This document shows positions 1 to 5,070 of a stretch of DNA of 5,161 nt, one piece after another. Numbering within the stretch: the first letter of the stretch is position 1; every line of letters starts with the position of its first letter. The position numbers and the translations under genes were made by a program. This DNA is from Moraxellaceae bacterium (GTDB lineage: Bacteria; Pseudomonadota; Gammaproteobacteria; Pseudomonadales; Moraxellaceae), in contig JAJNDL010000232.1 of the NCBI GenBank assembly GCA_021156385.1, positions 1 through 5,161 on the forward strand, in the 5' to 3' direction. The notes beneath the pieces were generated by a model that did not search any database, had not been told where the DNA came from, and was given only the letters and a program-made list of their open reading frames with translations.

Positions 1-359
1 AGCAGCTCGCGCAGCAGCGAGCGATGGCAGCGGGCTTCGTTCTCGCAGTAGCAGCCGACGGAGAAGTCCGTGCGCTGCGAGAGCGCGGCGAGCAGCTCCA
101 GGCTGCGGCGGTGGTCGGGCGTCGCCATTTCCGCGCGGTACCGCTTCGCGAAGGCCTGCCACTCCTTTTCCGTCTGCGCCGCCTGCCCCTGCCTGAGCAG
201 TTCCGCGCTCGGCGCCAGGTTGGGATACCAGACGTCGTACCAGTCCTGCGCCGCGAACTCCGCTTTCGGCACGCCACGCGGCGGCCGCCGCACCGTGCCG
301 ATGCGCAGCCCTTCCCCGGCCAGGCGCGGACTGCCCAGACGGACAATGCGTACGGTCAT
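1..359 (-). CDS. DUF488 family protein (YeaO-like), 3' end cut by window edge
   Basis: This is a small soluble protein of the DUF488 family, whose biochemical role is not established. The visible 119 residues begin MTVRIVRLGS. They carry family hallmarks: an RIGTVRRPPRGVPK stretch at residues 19-32, the aromatic segment WYDVWYPNLAPS at 40-51, and a C-terminal Cys/His cluster with Cys103, Cys105, Cys111 and His112 in the pattern CYCxxxxxCHRS. The family is usually about 115-125 residues, so probably only a few residues lie beyond the left edge. No signal peptide or membrane segment is visible. The ATG start is supported by an AGGAGG ribosome binding site 5 bases upstream. It is the last visible gene of a minus-strand cluster, 44 bases after the two-helix membrane protein gene. 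The family call is from motif recognition; a metal or redox role for the Cys/His cluster would be speculation. Confidence 0.85.
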   Translation of the reverse strand, partial: MTVRIVRLGSPRLAGEGLRIGTVRRPPRGVPKAEFAAQDWYDVWYPNLAPSAELLRQGQAAQTEKEWQAFAKRYRAEMATPDHRRSLELLAALSQRTDFSVGCYCENEARCHRSLLREL

Positions 360-364
360 GCCGG

Positions 365-370
365 CCTCCT
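365..370 (-). promoter_or_regulatory. Ribosome binding site of the DUF488 gene
   Basis: The minus strand reads AGGAGG, a full anti-16S match, 5 bases before the ATG at 359. It fixes the start of the DUF488 protein and shows that this gene is translated independently of its upstream neighbour. Confidence 0.7.
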
Positions 371-403
371 GCGTCGTGGCAGAATCGTTGCGGTAAGGTG
401 GTT

Positions 404-646
404 TCAGCCGGCCGTGCCGACCAGGAGACGCGCCGCCTGCAGCGCGACATAGCCGCCGCCGACCCCATAAAGCAGGAAGAATATCCAGAAGCCGAAAGGA
501 TTTTCCGCCCGCGATACGCCCTGCCCCTGCTGGTAGCCGTTCGGCCCGTTGGGGAGCCAGCCGCGCAGCAGGCCCTGCAGCGCAACCAGCAGGAGGCCGA
601 GGCCCATGACGAGCAACAACAGGCCCTTGATCTGGTCGGGAGTCAT
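404..646 (-). CDS. Small inner-membrane protein with two predicted helices, function unknown
   Basis: This 80-residue protein starts MTPDQIKGLL. It has a very hydrophobic first segment (about residues 6-29, rich in Leu), a short polar Gly/Asn/Gln loop (about 32-49), and a second aromatic and Gly-rich segment starting FGFWIFFLLYG (about 51-75). It has no signal peptidase site, so it is predicted to sit in the inner membrane as a helical hairpin. I do not recognise the family. The ATG at 646 lies 14 bases after the natural stop (TAA, 663-661) of the preceding broken gene, a normal operon spacing, although its ribosome binding site is weak. The same frame stays open upstream to 922, so automatic callers may extend it into a protein of about 172 residues. 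The upstream part of that reading has poor third-position GC and looks out of frame, so I prefer the short form. Another small-protein start within the open stretch cannot be excluded. Confidence 0.6.
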   Translation of the reverse strand: MTPDQIKGLLLLVMGLGLLLVALQGLLRGWLPNGPNGYQQGQGVSRAENPFGFWIFFLLYGVGGGYVALQAARLLVGTAG

Positions 647-660
647 GCCGGGACGGCGCG

Positions 661-922
661 TTATTGCCAGCTCATCTGCAGCGTCACCGGCGCTGGCGCC
701 GGCTCGATGCGGAGATTGCCGCTTTGCGGGATTTCCTTGTTGAGGACGTCCGTCAGGGTTTTCGTATCCGGCGCGGCAGTGGTCGAGGCGGCCTGCCTGC
801 AGCGGCTTGGCGGTGCCGGCCTGTGCCGGCAGGTTTTCGATGGCGAGCTTTTCGTCGTCGAGCGCGTCGAGGGCCAGTGCCGGACTGGAGACCAGTGCCA
901 GTACCAAGAGAAATTTTTTCAT
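661..922 (-). pseudogene. Small exported protein gene with a +1 frameshift
   Basis: The gene starts at the ATG at 922, with GGAGA 8 bases upstream. It encodes a clear Sec signal peptide (MKKFLLVLALVSSPALA, cleavage after about residue 17), then an acidic mature start DALDDEKLAIENLPAQ. After about residue 42 (TAKPLQ) the frame degrades into an Arg/Gln/Pro-rich reading. The sensible continuation lies in another frame: TAAPDTKTLTDVLNKEIP, then a Pro/Ala segment, ending TLQMSWQ and TAA at 663-661. That second frame has high third-position GC but no usable start of its own, because it runs into TGA at the ATG of the first. Removing one of two tandem CAGG copies (plus strand CCTGCCTG, 792-799) joins the halves into a protein of about 85 residues. 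The family is not recognised; the product would be a small periplasmic protein. It lies 33 bases after the permease and 14 before the two-helix protein. The break may be real or a sequence error. Confidence 0.65.
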
Positions 923-930
923 CGCGATGC

Positions 931-935
931 TCTCC
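931..935 (-). promoter_or_regulatory. Ribosome binding site deciding the start of the small exported protein
   Basis: The minus strand reads GGAGA 8 bases before the ATG at 922. This favours the start giving MKKFLLV and rules against the in-frame TTG at 940, which lies upstream of this site and would put extra residues before a typical signal peptide. Confidence 0.6.
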
Positions 936-955
936 AACAACTGCTGCCGGGTTGT

Positions 956-2086
956 TCAACCCTTGTGGGCCTTGCTGCGCCCGGCCAGCCAGTGCAACAG
1001 CAATCCTACCGCCACGGCGATGCCGCCCACCAGATAAACCCGGGGCTCGAACTGGGTGATGAGCGCGGCCGCCATGGCCATGCCCAGCACCGGCAGCACC
1101 GGCAGCCGGCCGATCCGGCCCGGTACCATGAACTTGCGCGGCAATTCGGGCCGTGTGAAGCGCAAGGTGATGAGTGCCGCCTGTATGCCGACAAACACGG
1201 TGAGGATGCCCAAAGCGGAGATGCTGGCGACGACCTTGACCTCGCCCAGCGGCAGCAGAGCACAGGCCGCGCCGAAGAGGGCCAGGGCCGCCACCCAAGG
1301 CGTGCGCCGCTGCGGCGTCAGCCGGGCGAGGACAGGCGGCAACGCGCCGTCGCGGGCCATGCCGTAGAGCAGGCGACTGATGCTGATCAGCGAGATCAGC
1401 GCCGTACTGGCGGTGGCGAACAGGGCCGACACCGCCAGCGCCCGGCCCAGCCAGGGCGAAATGCCGCCGCCCGCCGCCGTCAGCGGCGACTCGCTCTGCG
1501 CGAGCACCTGCGGCGACACCAGCGCCAGCGCCACCCAGGCCACGAGCAGGTAGATCACCGTGGTGATGCCCACACTCATCAGGAGCGCGCGGGCCCCGAT
1601 CAGCAGCAGGAGGCCGGCCACCTCGATGCAGATCAGGCCGATGCTGGCCCAGGTCGACTCACGGATGCCGGCGATGTTCACCAGCGTGCAGGCACTGAGC
1701 AGCGCGAAGGCGGTGATGCCGGCCGGTGCGTCCAGGAAGACGCGCAGGTAGCCGCCAAAAGCCAGCGCCACCGTGGCGCTGGTGGACGCCGCGTTGAGCG
1801 CGATCAGGAAGCCCGCGAAAAAACGCAGCAGAGACTGCCCGGGAAAGGCGCGCTTGAGGAAGTGATACTCGGCGCCGGCCTGGGGATACAGCGAGATCAG
1901 CTCGGCATAGGAGAGCGCCGTGATGAAGGCCGCCACGCCGGCCAGCACCAGGCTGACCCAGACGCCGGGCCCGGCCATGCCGGCCGCCGCGCCCAGCACG
2001 GAATAGATGCCGGCGCCGACGATGGTGCCGACGCCGTAGAAGACGAGCTGGGTAAGGCTGAGCGAGCGCCGCAGTTCGTTGGCCAT
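956..2086 (-). CDS. APC-superfamily amino acid permease, apparently lacking helix 6
   Basis: This 376-residue integral inner-membrane protein belongs to the amino acid/polyamine/organocation (APC) superfamily and would move amino acids or amines using an ion gradient or exchange. Evidence includes the helix 1 motif GVGTIVGAGIY (residues 18-28), the helix 2 motif SYAELISLYPQAGAEYHFLKRAF (59-81, quoted in part: AELISLYP), and the helix 8 motif SRLLYGMARDGALP (237-250). I count 11 hydrophobic segments, not 12: about 11-35, 43-68, 86-112, 122-141, 146-165, 168-190, 216-242, 263-280, 285-308, 328-345 and 350-368. Helix 5 ends LLLLIGA and is followed at once by RALLMSVGITTV, which in relatives opens helix 7 after a conserved Pro-Arg. 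The intervening loop, helix 6 and its acidic loop are absent, about 50-70 residues. Full-length relatives are usually about 420-450 residues. AGGGA lies 7 bases before the ATG. It heads the minus-strand cluster. The substrate is unknown, and transport ability is doubtful because helix 6 helps form the binding site. Confidence 0.85.
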   Translation of the reverse strand: MANELRRSLSLTQLVFYGVGTIVGAGIYSVLGAAAGMAGPGVWVSLVLAGVAAFITALSYAELISLYPQAGAEYHFLKRAFPGQSLLRFFAGFLIALNAASTSATVALAFGGYLRVFLDAPAGITAFALLSACTLVNIAGIRESTWASIGLICIEVAGLLLLIGARALLMSVGITTVIYLLVAWVALALVSPQVLAQSESPLTAAGGGISPWLGRALAVSALFATASTALISLISISRLLYGMARDGALPPVLARLTPQRRTPWVAALALFGAACALLPLGEVKVVASISALGILTVFVGIQAALITLRFTRPELPRKFMVPGRIGRLPVLPVLGMAMAAALITQFEPRVYLVGGIAVAVGLLLHWLAGRSKAHKG

Positions 2087-2240
2087 GGCGGATTCCCTGG
2101 GGCAGGGCCTTCAGTGTGGCTGTCCCGAGGCGGATTTTCCTGATCTGGCGCAAGACAGGCGCCGACACCGGCTTCCGCCCTGCGGCAATCCGGCGCTCCG
2201 GAAGGCGGCCGCCCGGCTTTTAACGAAACAGCCGGCCTTT

Positions 2241-2246
2241 TAGACT
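2241..2246 (+). promoter_or_regulatory. Possible -10 element of the envelope operon
   Basis: TAGACT matches four of six consensus positions and sits 50 bases before the first start codon, in the only AT-richer part of the gap. The matching -35 (TTTTAA at 2218-2223, 17-base spacer) is weak, so an activator or alternative sigma factor may be needed. This is a guess from position and composition. Confidence 0.2.
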
Positions 2247-2286
2247 GCGGTCTCTCCCGTGGCATCCGCCGCACAAGAACAACACC

Positions 2287-2293
2287 GGAGGAG
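2287..2293 (+). promoter_or_regulatory. Ribosome binding site of the CsgG-like gene
   Basis: GGAGGAG lies just before the ATG at 2296. The GGAGG core is 4 bases from the start codon. It fixes the start that gives the signal peptide and excludes an overlapping upstream start in another frame. Confidence 0.7.
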
Positions 2294-2295
2294 TC

Positions 2296-3198
2296 ATGCG
2301 CCTGCTGCCGCGCCTTGCCCTGATCGCCGCCCTGCTGCCGGGCGCCGCCTGGGCCGCCCGCCCGACCGTGGCCGTGCTGCCCTTCAGCATCGACAAGCAC
2401 GTCGTCATCAGCGACGGGCGCAACTTCTTCGCCGGCACCATCGAGGACGAGACCGCGCTGCTCACCAACGAACTCGTGCACCAGCTCGTCGCCTCGCGCA
2501 AGTTCGACGTGCTGGAGCGTGCCCGCCTCGACGACGTGCTCGACGAGAAGGACCTGCAGGGCAGCGACTACGGCAGCGCCGGCAGCCTGGCGAAGGTGGC
2601 GAAGCTGACCGGCGCCGACTACCTCGTGCTCGGCCGCATCGATCGCATCGGCGCCGAGAGCGAGTGGAAGTCCCTGCCCTACAGCAGCCGCATGCAGCTG
2701 CAGCAGAAGGCCTTCGTCGACCTCTACCTGCGCGTCGTGGACGCGAAGAGCGGCCGCATCGTCACCGCCGAGAAGTTCGTGCAGGAAACCGTGCTGCGCG
2801 GTCCCAAGCCGACCGACTCCCTGGGCAAGAAACTCGTCGCCGAGACGGCGCAGGCCGGCGTGGCGCGTCTCGTCGAGTCTCTCTTCCCACTGCGTATCGC
2901 GAAGGTCGACGGCAAGACGGTCTTCCTCAACCGCAGCGGCGAAGGCGCGCTTGCCGTCGGCGACCGTCTTGCCATCCTGAGCCAGGGCGAGGCCGTCCGC
3001 GACAGCGATACCGGCGAGGAACTCGGGCGCCCGCTCACCGAAGTCGCGCAGGGCCGCGTAGTCGCCGTCGACGCGGAAATCGTGAAGGCCGAACTCAGCG
3101 GCGACGCGCCCGTGAAGGAAGGCATGCGCGTGCAGAAGCTGCCGCCCGAAAAGAAAACCGAAGCATCTGCCGACCTGCCCCCGGGCCCGCGCTGGTAA
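2296..3198 (+). CDS. CsgG/HfaB-like exported protein with added C-terminal domain
   Basis: This 300-residue protein is predicted to be exported. Its Sec signal peptide (residues 1-20) ends GAAWA before ARPTVAVLPF. Residues 23-195 resemble the CsgG/TolB-N type domain: strand TVAVLPF (24-30), a helix with LLTNELVHQLVASRKFDVLERARLDDVL (55-82, quoted in part: FDVLERARLDDVL), then LTGADYLVLGRIDRIG (104-119), a long strand pair (138-166) and a closing helix to about 197. Residues 198-280 form a second, beta-rich region (VGDRLAIL at 221-228) resembling the C-terminal domain of FlgT-type proteins; that match is tentative. Unlike classical CsgG, the secretion-channel lipoprotein, there is no lipobox and no cysteine anywhere, so it should be a soluble periplasmic or peripherally attached protein. 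It is the first gene of the operon, 33 bases before the COG3014 lipoprotein. Family call fairly sure; function in this operon unknown. A role as a scaffold or regulator at the outer membrane is inference. Confidence 0.8.
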   Translation: MRLLPRLALIAALLPGAAWAARPTVAVLPFSIDKHVVISDGRNFFAGTIEDETALLTNELVHQLVASRKFDVLERARLDDVLDEKDLQGSDYGSAGSLAKVAKLTGADYLVLGRIDRIGAESEWKSLPYSSRMQLQQKAFVDLYLRVVDAKSGRIVTAEKFVQETVLRGPKPTDSLGKKLVAETAQAGVARLVESLFPLRIAKVDGKTVFLNRSGEGALAVGDRLAILSQGEAVRDSDTGEELGRPLTEVAQGRVVAVDAEIVKAELSGDAPVKEGMRVQKLPPEKKTEASADLPPGPRW

Positions 3199-3223
3199 CC
3201 CTGCATTCATGCCGAACGAACTG

Positions 3224-3228
3224 AAGGA
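3224..3228 (+). promoter_or_regulatory. Ribosome binding site that leaves the COG3014 start ambiguous
   Basis: AAGGA is only 3 bases from the GTG at 3232 but 9 bases from the in-frame TTG at 3238. The spacing favours the TTG, while codon preference favours the GTG. The two choices differ by two residues and do not affect the lipobox. Confidence 0.5.
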
Positions 3229-3231
3229 AGT

Positions 3232-4617
3232 GTGCGCTTGATCCGTCCCTTCCGTGCGACCGTGGCGCTGCTGCTGCCGGTGCTGCTGGCCGGCTGCGCC
3301 GCCTCTTCCGTGCTGAGCCCGTATCCGGCGCAGGCCGTGCACTACCGCGCCGCGCTCGACGCCGGCACGCCGGACGCCGCGCTCACGCGCATCGGCCGCA
3401 AGACGGAATCCGCCGACGCCACGCTCTACCTGCTCGAGAAGGCGCGCATCGCGCAGCTCTCCGGCAACGCCGACGCCAGCCGCGAGGCCTTCACCGCCGT
3501 GCTCGGCCGCTTCGCGGCACAGGACGAGCGCGCGCTCGTCTCCGCCTCCACCTATGCCGCCTCCGGCGCCAGCCTGCTCACCAACGACAACGCCCGTCCC
3601 TACGCGGGACGCACCTACGAACGCGTTTTCGTGCACCAGTACCAGGCGTTGAACTATCTCGCCGCCGGCGACCCGCAGGGCGCGCTGGTGGAAGTACGCC
3701 GCGCCAACCAGGCGCAGGTCGAGGCGCTGCGCGACAAGGAAAAGCAGGTCGACAAGGCGCAGGCCGATGCCGAGCGCAAGGGCCTCGACACCGCGCGCTA
3801 CGACCAGTACTTCAGCCCCATGGACCTCGCCGCCGGACGCGTGAAGAACGGCTTCCAGAATGCCGCGACGTTCTATCTCTCCGGCCTCATCTACGAGGCA
3901 AGCGGCCAGGCCAACGACGCCTACATCGATTACCGCAAGGCGCTGGAGCTGGTGCCGGAGAATCCCTGGCTGCAGAAGGACGTGGTGCGCACCGGCCTCG
4001 CCGTCGGCATCGACGACGCGAAAAAGCTGGCGAAGCAGCTCGGCAACGTGCAGGTCGCGCCGAAGCCGGGCGAAGGCGAGCTGGTGGTCTATCTCGAGGA
4101 AGGCTTCGTGCCGGCCAAGCAGCCGGTCAGCGTTCCCATCTGGACCATGAAGACCATGAACAACGTGAGCTTCCCGATCTATGGGGAAGCCCTGGCGCCA
4201 GCGCCGCAGGCGGTGCAGGTCGACGGTCGCGAGCTGGAGACCGGCCTGCTCGTCGATACCCGCGCTCTCGCCGTGCGCACCCTGAAGGACGAGACGCCGG
4301 CGCTGGTCGCCCGCGCCTTCCTGCGCCTGCTGACACGCCAGGAAATGCAGCGCCAGGCCCAGCGCCAGGACACGACGGGCCTGCTCGGCCTCGCCACCAC
4401 CATCTACAGCCTGGTCGCCGAGCAGCCCGACCTGCGCTCCTGGCTGACGCTGCCCGGCAGCGGCCAGGTGCTGCGCCTGCCGCTGCCGGCCGGCGAGCAC
4501 ACGATCTCCCGGCCCGGCATGGCGCCGCTGGCCGTGACCGTCCGCCCCGGGCGGCCGACCCTCGTGCATCTGGTCGCGCTGCCCGGAAAAACCTACAGTC
4601 GGATTTATCCGCTGTGA
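3232..4617 (+). CDS. COG3014-type lipoprotein with TPR-like repeats
   Basis: This 461-residue protein is predicted to be an outer-membrane lipoprotein. The signal peptide ends in the lipobox LLAGC, with the lipidated residue Cys22 followed by Ala, so no inner-membrane retention signal is seen. Helical, TPR-like pairs occur at about residues 64-95, 133-160 and 210-243, the last the clearest (YLSGLIYEASGQANDAYIDY onward, ending LELVPENP). Between them lies a charged, possibly coiled segment (161-185). The C-terminal part (about 282-461) is beta-rich and has the COG3014-like stretch DLRSWLTLP (400-408). COG3014 proteins are uncharacterised but recur beside ycfL and lpoB in proteobacteria, as here. 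TPR repeats usually bind partner proteins, so a scaffold for an envelope complex is a reasonable inference. The start is uncertain between GTG 3232 and TTG 3238. Family assignment rests on motif memory and context. Confidence 0.8.
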   Translation: MRLIRPFRATVALLLPVLLAGCAASSVLSPYPAQAVHYRAALDAGTPDAALTRIGRKTESADATLYLLEKARIAQLSGNADASREAFTAVLGRFAAQDERALVSASTYAASGASLLTNDNARPYAGRTYERVFVHQYQALNYLAAGDPQGALVEVRRANQAQVEALRDKEKQVDKAQADAERKGLDTARYDQYFSPMDLAAGRVKNGFQNAATFYLSGLIYEASGQANDAYIDYRKALELVPENPWLQKDVVRTGLAVGIDDAKKLAKQLGNVQVAPKPGEGELVVYLEEGFVPAKQPVSVPIWTMKTMNNVSFPIYGEALAPAPQAVQVDGRELETGLLVDTRALAVRTLKDETPALVARAFLRLLTRQEMQRQAQRQDTTGLLGLATTIYSLVAEQPDLRSWLTLPGSGQVLRLPLPAGEHTISRPGMAPLAVTVRPGRPTLVHLVALPGKTYSRIYPL

Positions 4618-4635
4618 GACAGCGCCCGGTTTGCC

Positions 4636-4650
4636 CGCGCGGCCGGCGCG
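4636..4650 (+). other. GC hairpin between the COG3014 and ycfL genes
   Basis: CGCGC and GCGCG form a perfect five-base stem around a five-base loop in the 66-base gap. No T-tract follows, so it is not a standard terminator. It could slow transcription or protect mRNA segments, but may be chance in GC-rich DNA. Confidence 0.3.
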
Positions 4651-4672
4651 ACAATGAACGATTCGAAGGAAA

Positions 4673-4677
4673 AGGAG
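4673..4677 (+). promoter_or_regulatory. Ribosome binding site that decides the ycfL start
   Basis: AGGAG (4673-4677) lies 6 bases before the ATG at 4684. This selects the start that puts the lipoprotein signal at the N terminus. The earlier in-frame ATG at 4654 would add ten charged residues (MNDSKEKEPL) ahead of it and lacks a comparable site. Confidence 0.7.
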
Positions 4678-4683
4678 CCCCTC

Positions 4684-5070
4684 ATGAAACGCCTTTCGCT
4701 CATCACCGTGCTCGGCGGCGCGCTGCTGCTCGGCGCCTGCAGCACTGCCCCGTCGTCGTCGCAGATCGAATACCGCGGCGGCGACTTCAAGCACGTGATC
4801 GTGGTGCAGAAGTCCGTGGTCGAGACCACCGAGAGCGGCCTGCCGCAGGCGAAGGCCATCCTCGCCAACAAGATCGGCACCACGCAGCGCTTCGAATACA
4901 AGTTCGTCTGGTTCGATACCAATGACATGCCCATCGACGAGGACAGCCGTCCCTGGCACGCCGCCGCCATCGCCGGCAAGGACCACATGACCGTGAGCGG
5001 CACCGCGCCGAACGCCAAGGCCACGAAATTCCAGATCCAGATCCGCAAACCCGAAGAGGTGACCAAATAA
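4684..5070 (+). CDS. ycfL: YcfL family (DUF1425) lipoprotein
   Basis: This 128-residue protein is a predicted lipoprotein. Its signal peptide MKRLSLITVLGGALLLGAC ends in lipobox LGAC, with Cys19 lipidated and Ser at +2, which suits the outer membrane. The mature part is a small beta-rich domain with DUF1425 hallmarks: QRFEYKFVWFD (68-78), the SRPWH stretch (88-92), and a C-terminal strand region with VSGTAPNAKATKFQIQIR (104-121). The molecular function is unknown. In Escherichia coli ycfL sits directly before lpoB, and the same order is seen here. The lpoB-like start codon overlaps this stop codon (TAATG), so translation of the two is probably coupled. It is 66 bases after the COG3014 gene. 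The family call is strong from motifs and from context. Confidence 0.88.
   Translation: MKRLSLITVLGGALLLGACSTAPSSSQIEYRGGDFKHVIVVQKSVVETTESGLPQAKAILANKIGTTQRFEYKFVWFDTNDMPIDEDSRPWHAAAIAGKDHMTVSGTAPNAKATKFQIQIRKPEEVTK

Larger units (their letters stand above)
2087..2295. promoter_or_regulatory. Divergent intergenic region, expected to hold both promoters
   Basis: This 209-base gap separates two divergent start codons and should hold promoters for both gene sets. No strong sigma-70 promoter stands out. Toward the plus-strand operon, TAGACT (2241-2246) is a fair -10 candidate, with only a poor -35 near 2218-2223. The imperfect direct repeat CCGGCTTTTAA (2213-2223) and CCGGCCTTTTAG (2232-2243) flanks this area. 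A short hairpin, GGCGC-7-GCGCC (2147-2163), lies on the permease side and has no T-tract. I see no riboswitch or gene here. Confidence 0.4.

Noticed and set aside
923..940. TTG start at 940 for the small exported protein
   Set aside because: The ribosome binding site (931-935) lies downstream of that TTG and serves the ATG at 922, which begins a typical Lys-Lys signal peptide.
398..2143. A 581-codon plus-strand open frame across the permease cluster
   Set aside because: Its composition (Gln, Arg, His, Gly, Ala) is that of an antisense shadow. The minus strand carries the permease motifs and ribosome binding sites.
2147..2163. GGCGC/GCGCC hairpin as a terminator or riboswitch
   Set aside because: It has a five-base stem, no T-tract, and sits between divergent starts where no transcript ends. 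There is too little structure to support a riboswitch.
2259..3224. A 321-codon plus-strand frame overlapping the CsgG-like gene
   Set aside because: It is Arg-rich and lacks domain features. The overlapping frame has a signal peptide, a strong GGAGGAG site and CsgG-like motifs.
4654..4683. Upstream ATG giving ycfL a ten-residue N-terminal extension
   Set aside because: It would place charged residues before a standard lipoprotein signal. The AGGAG site is correctly placed for the ATG at 4684.
1897..4986. A very long minus-strand open frame (about 1029 codons) antisense to the whole envelope operon
   Set aside because: It is rich in Arg, Ala, Gly, His and Gln with no recognisable domain, and lies opposite genes with clear signal peptides and family motifs. 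Long stop-free antisense frames are expected in GC-rich coding DNA.
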